This document shows, piece after piece, positions 28,101-36,293 of a stretch of DNA of 64,000 nucleotides. This DNA is from Straminergon stramineum (taxonomy: Eukaryota > Streptophyta > Bryopsida > Hypnales > Calliergonaceae): the NCBI GenBank assembly GCA_963920665.1, contig OY987265.1:27595001-27659000 (forward strand). The letters run 5' to 3'. The translations under genes were made by a program, and so were the position numbers. The notes below the pieces were generated by a model. The model worked only from the letters and a program-made list of their open reading frames with translations, made no database searches and was not told the DNA's origin. Numbering within the stretch: position 1 is the stretch's first letter; each line of letters opens with the position of its first letter.

Positions 28101-28953
28101 GCAAGTGCACCTGAACGACTTATATCTTCTGCTTTGTGGACCAAGTTTCTCAAGGTCTTGGCAAGAATAGGTTTGGGCCCTCGCTTCTTGCTGGCCGCCA
28201 CCTCCATCCTGATGCATTCGCATAGAGCATGCAAAACCCCTGGCCATGTTGCAGCTACAGCACCACCACATGGCCGCACAAATCAGTACCCAATAACCCT
28301 GGTGAAGGGATTCACCCAAGTTGAGTTTCATGTATTTTCTTTAGCGGTATGGTGGAGGTCATATGGGAATCCTTCTGTTCAATTAATATTTCCTGTTTTG
28401 ACCAACACACGCAACGTTCTTCACGGATTCCGGTGATATCAAATTCGAACCCATCTCACTAGTATTTATCCGCCCAATCCGATCAGCCCAATAGACCCGT
28501 TTCCACCACGAAGCCTTTAGGGTTGAAGGTATCGAGCGCACAACTCATCAGTGAATTGGCAACGTCCATCCATTTCGCAACTTACAAGGAATGCGATCAT
28601 TGGCACGTATAATCGCCGTTTGCTGGTCCAGCAAAGGGCAAATCCGCAACCCAGCCGCGCCCTCTAAGTAGCTCCCCAAAGCTCTCACGCCATCCTGCTT
28701 CCCATGATTAGAGCCTTACCCCAGACGAAACAACAACAACAACAACAACAACAACAAGCAGCATGAAGTAACTGCACTTTGATAGTCATGCGCAATCCCA
28801 ACCAGCGTCATATCTATTCAAGGTTTCCATTGATTCGACTGGAGAGAGTGACTTGAGTGGGATTCCTTCAGTGATTCTACTGACCTCCCGAACTTTCGCG
28901 CGCTCGGAGACGAGCTTAATATTGAGATCCTCCACATCCACCACGCCGATCAT
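1..28953 (-). CDS. ATM: ATM serine/threonine checkpoint kinase (PIKK family), multi-exon, 3' end outside window
   Basis: ATM is the large nuclear PI3K-like protein kinase that signals DNA double-strand breaks. The gene runs right to left. The start is taken at the ATG on 28951-28953, because residues SERAKVRE followed after the first intron by [12 protein letters not shown] align with the N-terminus of plant ATM. Exons with consistent splice sites and phase: 28885-28953, 28586-28694, 28111-28254, 27759-27920, 27431-27626, 26840-26996, 26472-26614, 22736-22906, 20615-21178, 15222-15439, 9362-9762, 7953-8117, 3257-3383, 3061-3150, 2866-2945, 2686-2764, 2454-2500, 1912-2011, 1668-1799, 1102-1236. 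Many more exons must exist between these. Domain order is N-terminal helical repeats, FAT, then kinase. The exon after 1102 (expected to encode the HDP/YKW stretch) and the FATC domain are not found, so the gene should continue left of base 1. No nonsense codon was seen in any exon read, so it appears intact. Identification is very secure; exons not listed are unresolved. Confidence 0.95.
1102..3383 (-). other. ATM: ATM PI3K-like kinase domain exons
   Basis: Eight exons joined in phase give a nearly complete PIKK catalytic domain. In order: [15 protein letters not shown] and [11 protein letters not shown] (3257-3383); [14 protein letters not shown] (3061-3150); [20 protein letters not shown] (2866-2945); [14 protein letters not shown] (2686-2764); a short linker exon (2454-2500); [20 protein letters not shown] (1912-2011); [17 protein letters not shown] and [13 protein letters not shown] (1668-1799); and [20 protein letters not shown] (1102-1236). 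The catalytic loop GLGDRHxxN and the DLG metal-binding motif are intact, so activity is expected. The join between the exon ending SDTLQY near 3.7 kb and the exon starting at 3383 was not resolved. Confidence 0.93.
1510..1629. repeat. 60-bp tandem duplication in an ATM kinase-domain intron
   Basis: Two adjacent copies starting atttcttgtcatctcaagct and atttcttgttatctcaagct, ending in ctgcctctaattgc and ctgcccctaaaca. They differ at roughly ten positions. Located in the intron between exons 1668-1799 and 1102-1236. Confidence 0.8.
6305..6520 (+). repeat. Dispersed intronic repeat, copy A
   Basis: One of five related ~0.2 kb sequences. Shared landmarks in order: agtgccccaatggacaaaag, tggccacttccatatct, taaatcattgaggaagct, ttttgaacaacagatgtatg and ttaactaatagcttcc. 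No ORF. Size and dispersal suit a SINE or MITE, but no Pol III boxes or clear terminal inverted repeats were seen. Confidence 0.7.
6600..9762 (-). other. ATM: ATM FAT domain exons
   Basis: Exon 9362-9762 starts with [19 protein letters not shown] and continues through [19 protein letters not shown] and [17 protein letters not shown], a clear match to the FAT solenoid of ATM. Exon 7953-8117 encodes [19 protein letters not shown] and [13 protein letters not shown] further exon ending at 6804 encodes [17 protein letters not shown] and [17 protein letters not shown], followed by a short exon around 6615-6662 ([15 protein letters not shown]). In PIKKs the FAT domain packs around the kinase domain. 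Two copies of the dispersed repeat (A and B) occupy introns here. Confidence 0.9.
8553..8765 (+). repeat. Dispersed intronic repeat, copy B
   Basis: Same order of landmarks as copy A: gtcaaccccaaagggctcag, ggctaaaagtggcc, aaatcatttagaaagattca and actaatagcttccag. It lies in an ATM intron between FAT-domain exons, same orientation as copy A. Confidence 0.65.
15505..15725 (+). repeat. Dispersed intronic repeat, copy C
   Basis: The more diverged member: aggctcaaatagccgatagt, ggttccatatctattg, catttaggaaggatcaacg, catttttgaacagtagaaat and atattagcttccaag. In an ATM intron just upstream of the exon starting at 15439. Confidence 0.6.
18260..18475 (+). repeat. Dispersed intronic repeat, copy D
   Basis: A well-preserved copy: gttaaccccaaagtgcctca, ttggccaaaagtggccc, aaatcatttagaaagcttc, aagttactataatcgact and cagcttccaaag. 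In an ATM intron. The family seems to start at or near TTAACCCC. Confidence 0.7.
18879..18912. repeat. Short tandem repeat (CACGATGTCT-like, three units)
   Basis: Three consecutive units of about 11 bases (cacgatgtct, cacgatgtct, catgatgtct). It is within an ATM intron and has no evident function. Confidence 0.8.
25496..25588. repeat. ~50-bp tandem duplication in an ATM intron
   Basis: Two adjacent copies each containing cacacaaatc, tagtcat, then aaatctgaagaagca. The second has a small insertion. No coding potential linked to ATM was seen. Confidence 0.7.
26472..28953 (-). other. ATM: ATM exons 1-7: N-terminal TAN/helical-repeat region
   Basis: Seven consecutive exons join in phase: 23 codons, then 109, 144, 162, 196, 157 and 143 nt. 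Recognisable segments are [16 protein letters not shown] and [12 protein letters not shown] in exon 3, [19 protein letters not shown] and [13 protein letters not shown] in exon 4, [19 protein letters not shown] in exon 6, and [11 protein letters not shown] and [13 protein letters not shown] in exon 7. They run collinear with the plant ATM N-terminus, which in the family recruits partner proteins and forms a helical solenoid. Intron 1 carries a CAA microsatellite. All donors are GT and all acceptors AG. Confidence 0.9.
28731..28757. repeat. (CAA)n microsatellite in ATM intron 1
   Basis: Nine uninterrupted CAA units, read as (GTT)n in the ATM transcript. They sit inside intron 1 (28695-28884), about 40 bases upstream of the exon 2 acceptor, and may contribute to its pyrimidine-rich side. 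Confidence 0.9.
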
Positions 28954-29372
28954 CTCCACCAAGCTTCTTCACATTCAAACCCGATCAAGCCTGCCTCGAA
29001 GCAATCGAAGGACAAGAGCCCTTTCACATTGCGCAGTTGGATTTGCACCGGAAGAGCTTTGAGTCCGCAAATTGGGTCGATGTTTGCATGCAGGGCCGCG
29101 GGGGGACGCGAAGAAATCTGCACATGCAAGCAAATCCATCCACAAGCCAACAACAGCAGAATCCACCAAGGAAAGAAGTTCGCACCCCCCGGCAGTGAGC
29201 AGGAACGAGTATGTCTATACCGGACGTAGAATCCGTTTCTCATCCGTCCATCAGAACAAATCCCCTTCCTTCCTTCTTTGAGTTCCTTGAGTTGCTTCCT
29301 AAGAAGGACTTGGGGACATGGGGACTTGGAGTAGGGTGGCCCATGACCGTGTGAGCATGATACTCGCAGATA

Positions 29373-29386
29373 CCCTAACCCTAACC
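29373..29386. promoter_or_regulatory. Telomere-like motif (two CCCTAA units)
   Basis: The sequence reads ccctaaccctaacc. In plants a short telomere-like motif (telo-box, AAACCCTAA) is found in promoters of genes active in dividing cells. Here the units are six bases rather than the usual seven. Its place in the ATM/URT1 intergenic region makes a regulatory role possible; chance is also possible. Confidence 0.35.
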
Positions 29387-29683
29387 AAAAAGCTTCCATG
29401 TGCAAGCCCGGGGTCGACGTTTTCGTTGCGTTCATTGTTACGCATTTTGGCACTCTCGGCGTGTGGGGAGCAGCGCCCGGGCGTCTTCGTCTTCGCTCGT
29501 CCAACGATGCCGTTGGGCGCACAATCTGGCGGAGAAAGCAAGGTCAGGTCAGGTATGTCGCTGGGGTTTCTCACGTCTTGGCGTTCGGTTGCTGAAGCTC
29601 GGCATCTGGACGGACGAGGGTTTGCAATCTCCGTTTGTTCCTGTCCCAATTGTAGCCCCGAGTTTGCGATTTGCTCTTGAGGA

Positions 29684-29719
29684 ACGTCACGTCGCGTCTC
29701 CTTACGTCACGTCACGTCA
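29684..29719. promoter_or_regulatory. Clustered TGACGT (CRE/TGA-type bZIP) sites
   Basis: Three overlapping ACGTCA units form acgtcacgtcacgtca at 29704-29719, and another ACGTCACGTC lies just upstream at about 29684-29693. ACGTCA is the reverse complement of TGACGT, the core bound by plant TGA-class bZIP factors. Position, about 340-370 bp upstream of the URT1 ATG and 730-770 bp upstream of the ATM ATG, suits a shared regulatory element. Binding is an inference. Confidence 0.55.
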
Positions 29720-30052
29720 GTGCCCTTGCAAATGATGATTCTCAGTGTTGGGTGGGGAATGTCTTTGTAGACCAAATTCCCGCAGCTGCTTGGTGGGCAT
29801 CCTCCGTGTCGAAGCTCTTGTCTCCTCTAGTCCTCTTGTATTCACCAGTCAGTTCCTCTCCTTTCGAGGTTGGCCAGTAATCCTGCGCTCCCCCCTCGTG
29901 GATACTACCGATTCCGATCCTCTAGCGTGGATGAATCAGTCCATGGTTTGAGAATCTCTAGACCAAGGAATGAATTCGCAAAGGACGGCAGCAGGATTAT
30001 CAGTGCTGTAGTAATGAGAGTTAGTTGAGGGCAAGGGGCAACGAAGGGCGTC

Positions 30053-30223
30053 ATGGTATGGAACCGAACGGAGAGTTCCTGTTGCAGCTGCTGCAAGGAG
30101 GAGGAGGAGGAGGCAATGGACGCAGTAACAGCGGCAGCGGCGGCGGGAGAAGGGGGAACGGCGCCTCGTCCTCGGAGGATGTCGAAGGGTCCTCAGCATG
30201 GCAGCACCGAGATCCAGCAGTAG
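30053..30223 (+). CDS. Overlapping upstream ORF (56 codons) out of frame with URT1
   Basis: An ATG lies five bases upstream of the URT1 ATG in another frame, with G at -3 and G at +4. The ORF runs 56 codons over the start of URT1 and stops at TAG 30221-30223. The product (Glu- and Ala-rich with a CCSCC-like cysteine cluster) is unlikely to be functional. If the transcript starts upstream, scanning ribosomes meet this ATG first, so it could lower URT1 translation. Two tiny uORFs (29931 and 30014) also precede it. Confidence 0.4.
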   Translation: MVWNRTESSCCSCCKEEEEEAMDAVTAAAAAGEGGTAPRPRRMSKGPQHGSTEIQQ

Positions 30224-33200
30224 CGGCATTGGGTCCGAGCCACTCTTACCATGCAGGGGATCCGCTGTTGCGGCAGCAGACCAATCAGTTGTTCATGGCA
30301 CCTCCTCCGTATGGTGGAGGGGTCTGGACTCCGTCTCCTCACCAGCACCACCAGCAACAGCAGCACCATCACCACCACCACCAGCTGCAACACCAGCAGC
30401 AACAGCAACAGTTTTTTGGATTTGGTGGCACCCGCTTGCCGCCATACCCGCCTCCCCCTTCAACCCAATTGACCGAGCCATGGCGATCGGATGCTGCCCC
30501 AGGCTGGCTTCCTCCGCCGCGAGCGAGTGATGGCGTGGCGCGGCCCTGGAGCCAAGCCAACAGCAGCAGCATCCCGAAGGCCCCTCTCCCTCTGCCTCCC
30601 CAGCAGCAACAATTTCTCGGCGATGGAGCCGAGCTTCTGCAGCTTCTTCTCGGTGGAAATTCCCAGACCCTGAAGCCATTGAATCCGCCGTTGGGTCCTG
30701 GAGAGCTTTTGGGGGATGGGAGGACCGTTCCAGTCGACCATGGGGTGCCCAGGGCGCAGGTGCATGGTCCAATTGGACCTCCGAAACGAAGTGATCAACT
30801 GGAGCCTCCGCCTTTCCCTTTGCCTACCGGGAGGGAAGATCTTTTGGGCCGGTTCTGGGCGTTATCGAATGGCTCCCCGGAGCCCCTCAATAAGCCGATT
30901 GTTTCTCTGCCAGAAGAGCACATGCGTGCTTTATCTTTGACTGGAGGATTGGATGCTTCGAAAGCAATCCCGAAATCCAAAGGTTCCAAGCCGCCTGGAT
31001 TCTTCGGGGAGAGGGATGGGATTCCCGTCGAGCCAACCTTTGGGGCGTCCACTGCCAAGGCTTTGAATCAGTTTTCAGGCGGGGCGAAGGGTTCGCTCGC
31101 GTGGGACAGTTTTCAAGATGGGATTGCAACCGGACTCAAGCAAGAAAGCCATGCTGCTAGACCATCGGATGATAGAGGTGAACCATTCAACTATAATCAA
31201 CCATACATACGCTCAACGCTGTCTACTGACATTTTTAGTGCATGTGTTCATGTGGTGTATGCTTCTGATCATAGACCTTTTTACATGTCGAGTTATGAAC
31301 ACATGTGCAATGAGCGTCCCCGGGAGGCCATCGTTAGAGAGGACTGAGTCAGTGATGGAGGTGTTTATCTGAGAGGCTGACAGGGTGGCATTTTCACTGG
31401 GAGATGAACTTGTCTTAGAGATTCTGTCTATGATAGTTTCAGAGCAGAAGACAAGAGAGATTTTTGTGTATTGGTCGAGACTAAATTTGCTGGCTCGCTC
31501 GACATGCAGCTAACTATCAGATGCCGCCGAATGCTAGCCGCTCCGTTGGCGCAGCGAGGAACAGAGAGGATGGTCATTTAAAAGATTCGGGCCAAGCTCG
31601 GGATCCTACGAGCTTGCCTTCCGCTGACGCTAATGAGAGTAGCACATCTCGAGAGCTTGGAAGAGGGGGTGCTAGAGGAAGCGGTCGGCGTGGGGGACTT
31701 GCTGGCCGAGCGGAAATGGGTCGCCGATCAAGTACTGGGCAGTGGGTAGCTGTGAATGAGAAGCCAAGGGACAGGGACAGTGAAAGAGAGGGGTCTACGT
31801 CTAATCTGCATGGAACAAATGGATCTGCTTCAGTAGATCGAGATGCGAGTAGTTCTTCTTTCGCCAGTCCTCCGTCTGCCAAGGCCACAGCAGCCTCTTC
31901 GGGGAAGGACGAATCCCCCAATGGCAGTAGTAGTGGTGGCAAGTCGAAAGAGGATATGAAACGGCGTCGGGGACAAATACAGGAATGGCGGATGAAACAA
32001 GCGTCTCCCCCTCATTCCAAGCCCTCTGCAGAGCCGGGTTCGCAGGGAGCGGGCGAGCTTTCCCAGCTAGACGGGAACGCAGAGGGCGTTCTTCCCCTTG
32101 CTTCGCAGGTTTGGATTTTTCCATCTCTTACTTCATTTGTGATCCAGAGTGTGTTTTTTCTACTTGTCAAGCTGTTTGCATTGGGAAGGCCATCATGTTG
32201 TCTCTTGGACAGAATTTCTGAAGTTCGTTCATGTTTGCTCTCAGATAGGACCTCTCCTAGGTTGCGAATGAAATGCTTCTCCTTCGTTTGCTAACCCCTG
32301 AAGGACCAGATAGGGTCCCATGTTTCTTAGTAGTTTTGAGTACGTCTTATTGGAACACTCCTTTCCGTTCTGATTGATTTATTGACCCACATATGCAATG
32401 TTAACTAAGTTTGGGGATTGGAAGTTTGGTACGATTTGAATACATAATCGAATTGGTCATTCTGTAGACGTGGATCTGGGTTTTAAGCTTCGTGAGGGAT
32501 GCTGCCAAGATCTCTGAGGGTGTTCCCAAGAGCAGGGTGTTTAGAAACTCTTAATTGTCATGTGAAGAGTGTGGTCAAATGCAAGCTGCTTTCACAATAG
32601 AGGGACTGCGTTGGCAATCAATGCACAGGTAGACCGTCCAGGGTTGCCGTCCAATACGGTGCGCCACTCAATGCCAGGATCCGCCACGGACGAGTCAAAG
32701 CAGCAGTTGCAGTATCAATTGGATGAGGGGGTTCGAAGCGGTGGCAGGGAGAGAGCTGGAAGATATTTGTTGGAAAACGGGCGTTTGACATGGGAGGACG
32801 GTTTGGGTGGAGAAGAGGAGGAGGATCTCATGCGGGAGTTGAATTTTTCCGGATACCCAAAGCTTGTAGAAGACGCGCAGCATTTTTCTAAAACACCTCT
32901 GGTTACACAGAGTGCGGCACACCTTACAGTTCTTTCTCGTGAGGTATTTTGCAACAACCTAGTCAATGATAGTACCCCAAAGACACCATAAATTTTGGGT
33001 GTTCAATTGCAGTTGATGAAAAAATAATGTGTCCTACAAAAATCATGTTCAAGGGGGTGGCAATGTACTTGGCAATTTCTAGGTGGTCAATTTGCGACAC
33101 TAATTTTGGGAAAATGTACCTCAAATATGATCTTCAGTGTGTGTTATATTTGGTGAAATCGCACATGCAAGTATATAATAAACATGCACCAATATGAATT

Positions 33201-36200
33201 TTGTAGGGTTTATCGCAATAGTTTCCGAACATGCCCTTGCTGGATGGTTACTCTGCGTTATTGCTTTATCTTTCAGGAAACAGAAGTTGAAGAAAAGCCC
33301 GGTAACGTACGAGAGTCTCGGGATGTCCGCCGCCATCAGCAGCGGATGAATGTCCCGACAAATCTGATCAAAGGAGATGTGCAACGACTAGACTTTGAAA
33401 CATTTAATCCTCAGCTCCTCGCAATATATAAGGCACGCTACATTCGTTCCAGCCTTGTTATGCTTTTAGTATATGACTAATATATGCTTCGATAGGAATA
33501 ATTATTGTTGGATCATTTTTTGTTTCCAAGCTCCTGAAGTTGACTCTATTCTTCTATTTTATGTATATTGTTTTTTGCAGAGCTTGATACCTTCTGAAGA
33601 AGAAGAACAAAGACAAGATAAATTTCTTACCCAACTGGATAGACTTGTCTCTCGTGATTGGGGCTGTGCTAAGCTATTTCTCTTCGGCTCATGTTCCAAC
33701 GGTTTTGGCGTTCGCAACAGTGATATTGATATTTGTCTGTCAGTTGACGATGAACACTCGAGCAAGGCAGAGCTTGTTACAAAGATGGCTGCCATCCTAC
33801 GCTCTGACGACATGCAGAACGTGCAGGTGCATTTATTATTCTCCTTACTACAGTAACGAACTTCTACTCATAGATAGTGAGGTTTAAGGTGACTTTTGGG
33901 CAAATGTCATACAACTTTCAATCTACTTGTGCTGCTTATGAAGATTCCGTAAAGGCAAGCCAGGGTTTTCCGAGTATGTGTTAAACCTGAGGTTATATAT
34001 CTAGAGCAGCTGGGCGTTCACCACCTAGTACCATTTCTCGTGCGAATGAATAACTAATTTTATCTTGCGATGTAGGCATTGACACATGCTCGAGTCCCAA
34101 TCGTGAAATTCACGGATCCAGACACAGGAATCAATTGCGACATATGTGTGAACAACATGTTGGCTGTTGTGAACTCCAAGCTGCTCCATGACTATTCACA
34201 AGTTGATCCTCGCCTGAGACAGCTAGCTTTTCTGGTGAAACACTGGGCAAAGCAACGCCAAGTCAATGAAACATACCGTGGCACTCTCTCGAGCTATGCG
34301 TAAGCCCGTCTACCTCGAGACCTGGTTGCTGCACGTGTAGGAATTAGTTGGAGGTTCAATGATCCGGGTCAACAGTAATACTTATTTAAATTGTCTTTTG
34401 AACTGGAATGGGTGCGCCCTTCATCAGCCGGGGACGGTTGGAGACGGGAAAATCTATTTCAAAACTTGCCGTTGAACCTGGCAGGCTGATCTTAACCCAG
34501 TTTGAGGTGATGTGTCTATATTACAGGTACGTTTTAATGTGCATACATTTTCTTCAGCAACGGAGACCAGCCATACTCCCGTGTCTACAGGTGTAATATT
34601 AAAACATTTCTGAACTAAAGTCCGTCCATCTCGGTGTATCGAAGCGAGACAGGTTTTCTTTGCCCATTGATTCAGGAAGAGGCCTGCCTCGTGCTCATCA
34701 TTTAGTTTCTTATTTTCAGGCCTAGACTTTTAATCGCTTAGTGCCCAAGCTGAAATTGTTCAATCCACCTTGTTAGCTAATCATCATTCACACTAGGAAA
34801 TAGTATGTCCAATGTTCTAAAATGCGGGGTATGATTTTACCTTTCTACTGCTACATTTTGTTAACTTCCTTGGAGCTTCCTTGAATGATTTACTTCAACT
34901 CCCATGGAATTCAGCGGGTCCACTTTGGGCCATTTCGGCACTTAGGGAATATTTCTTCTACATGTTGGTTTCAGTCGAAACAATATAATTGAGTTTAGAG
35001 AATAATCTTACTTCGATAGGATTGTTCCCGAGGGAATTGTGACGATTTCTAGAAACGTGAAACTGATTATTATGTTTCGGTCTGTCCAGAGCATGCAACC
35101 AACTTACGAGGTCACCGTGGGCACGATCAAGTGCTCCTACTTCGATAAGGTGAATACGCTCAATAACTTTGGAGCACGAAACAAGGAATCGGTTGCCGAG
35201 CTTTTGACATACTTCTTTGACTACTGGGCTTCCTGTCATGACTACAATCGCTGCGTCATCTCTGTTCGCACCGGAGGCTATCTAAGGTAATTGCTGTTGC
35301 TCATTTGCACGCTTCCCTAATAATTCTACGTTCTGGTGTGGTCATGAAGTACTTCATGGCATTTTTAAGTGTTAGGAAAACAGGTTGGCACCAAGTTCTG
35401 GTGGAGTATATTGAAAGAGGCTTTGGCTGCAAATTCCTAGGTTTAATCTAGGGAACCCGTTCTCGTGGGAGTCCCTTTCCCGTGGGTTGAAAAGTCACAC
35501 ATTTACAATTCAAGTATGATATGAACACATGAGATACTTCTAGGTTCTATCACAATCGAAGTTACTTCGAAGAGATGCTCAAGTGATAGTTCAAAGTCAG
35601 TCCTACTTCGAACTTTAACCATTTTATAACTTTTTCATACAATGATGCTAATGATACATATCGTAGCCCGTTGGAATTATCTCAAGTATGGTGACAAGAC
35701 CTTTTAAAAGTGAGTTTTGATTGTAGTACTGGCAACCACTCGAAACTGCTGAAAATCAGTGGCATGGATTTCCTTTCTTAAGGGCATTCTTGAGTGGTAG
35801 GAATACAGGCTGGCACCCAGACTTGGATTATTTTGACTGAGGCCTTGGTTGGAATTCATGGTTTGTGCTCTTGTTTTAGTGATTTTCGTTGAAGACAAGT
35901 AGATCGAGGCTGCAAATACTTGAGATGATGTTGTTGGGATATGAGTTCTTTCCAGCTAGTTGTTGTTGTACAGTTGAGAGAGCCTTGGTCTCTGGATCAC
36001 GTAGACAAGTGGCACCATGCTTATGCGAAGAGATCATGTTTGATGCCCTGGATTTCACTGACCACAATGTGCATGGCAGCAAGGATGAGAAAGATTGGAC
36101 GCGGCGTATTGGGAATGAGCGGCACCTGATTTGCATTGAGGATCCATTTGAGGTAACGCATGATCTGGGACGAGTAGTGGACCGCCACAGTATTCGTGTG

Positions 36201-36293
36201 TTGCGAGACGAGTTCAAACGTGCTGCAAAAATATTGCGTCAGGACCCTAACCCGGGCACTTTGTTTGAACCCTTTATACGTGAGAAGGTCTAG
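30058..36293 (+). CDS. URT1: UTP:RNA uridylyltransferase, URT1-type (nine exons, 1,044 residues)
   Basis: A nucleotidyltransferase that adds uridines to the 3' ends of deadenylated mRNAs in the cytoplasm. Exons 30058-31177, 31510-32108, 32629-32943, 33277-33432, 33581-33826, 34076-34299, 34527-34590, 35090-35286 and 36080-36293 sum to 3,135 nt with a terminal TAG and fully consistent phases. The catalytic domain starts in exon 5 with [20 protein letters not shown] (the GS...DxD signature); the third carboxylate is in INCDICVNN (exon 6). PAP-associated motifs follow: [50 protein letters not shown] and [15 protein letters not shown]. The long N-terminal part (about 650 residues) is low-complexity and likely disordered, with a His/Gln-rich tract near residues 100-120 and two LLQLL motifs (residues 8-12 and 194-198). 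The start is the ATG at 30058; the frame is open upstream to a TTG at 30025, but that is not a eukaryotic start. Intron 4 uses a GC donor. Confidence 0.95.
33433..33580 (+). other. GC-AG intron (URT1 intron 4)
   Basis: Exon 4 must end at AAG 33430-33432 to join IYK in frame to SLIPSEEEE of exon 5, matching the order in URT1 proteins. The intron then begins GCACGC and ends ttttttgcag. No GT donor nearby gives a better join; the closest GT, after 33446, would add an unmatched stretch and needs a different phase. GC-AG introns are a known minor class spliced by the major spliceosome. Confidence 0.7.
34775..34945 (-). repeat. Dispersed intronic repeat, copy E (inside URT1)
   Basis: Read on the minus strand it gives ccctaagtgccgaaatggcc, aaagtggacccgc, aagtaaatcattcaaggaag and ttttagaacattgg, in the same order as copies A-D. 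It lies in URT1 intron 7, showing that the family is not an internal ATM duplication. Confidence 0.6.
35356..35868 (+). repeat. Direct repeat pair inside URT1 intron 8
   Basis: A stretch of about 90 bases at 35356-35445 (aggaaaacaggttggcacc followed by gaggctttgg) recurs diverged at 35780-35868 (aggaatacaggctggcaccc followed by gaggccttgg). The copies are about 425 bases apart, in the same orientation, in the long intron between exons 8 and 9. The spacer has no ORF. It could be an old duplication or the flanks of an old insertion. Confidence 0.6.

Larger units (their letters stand above)
28954..30052. promoter_or_regulatory. Shared head-to-head promoter region of ATM and URT1
   Basis: The start codons of ATM (minus) and URT1 (plus) face away from each other with only about 1.1 kb between them. 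The stretch is more GC-rich than the flanks and has no ORF with recognisable similarity, although a minus-strand frame stays open from 29522 to 28950. It contains the TGACGT cluster and the telomere-like motif listed separately. Both genes probably draw their 5' leaders and promoters from here, and co-regulation is possible but not shown. No convincing TATA box was seen for either gene. Confidence 0.7.

Noticed and set aside
29365..29390. Interstitial telomere array
   Set aside because: Only two CCCTAA units; treated as a promoter motif at most.
28950..29522. Long minus-strand open frame upstream of ATM
   Set aside because: It is out of frame with the ATM start, has no known domain, and sits in the shared promoter region.
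30025..30057. URT1 start 11 codons upstream
   Set aside because: That codon is TTG, not ATG. The ATG at 30058 begins MEPNGEFLL, which fits the URT1 N-terminal motif.
31574..31942. Minus-strand frames antisense to URT1 exon 2
   Set aside because: They are shadows of the low-complexity Ser/Gly/Arg-rich coding sequence on the plus strand.
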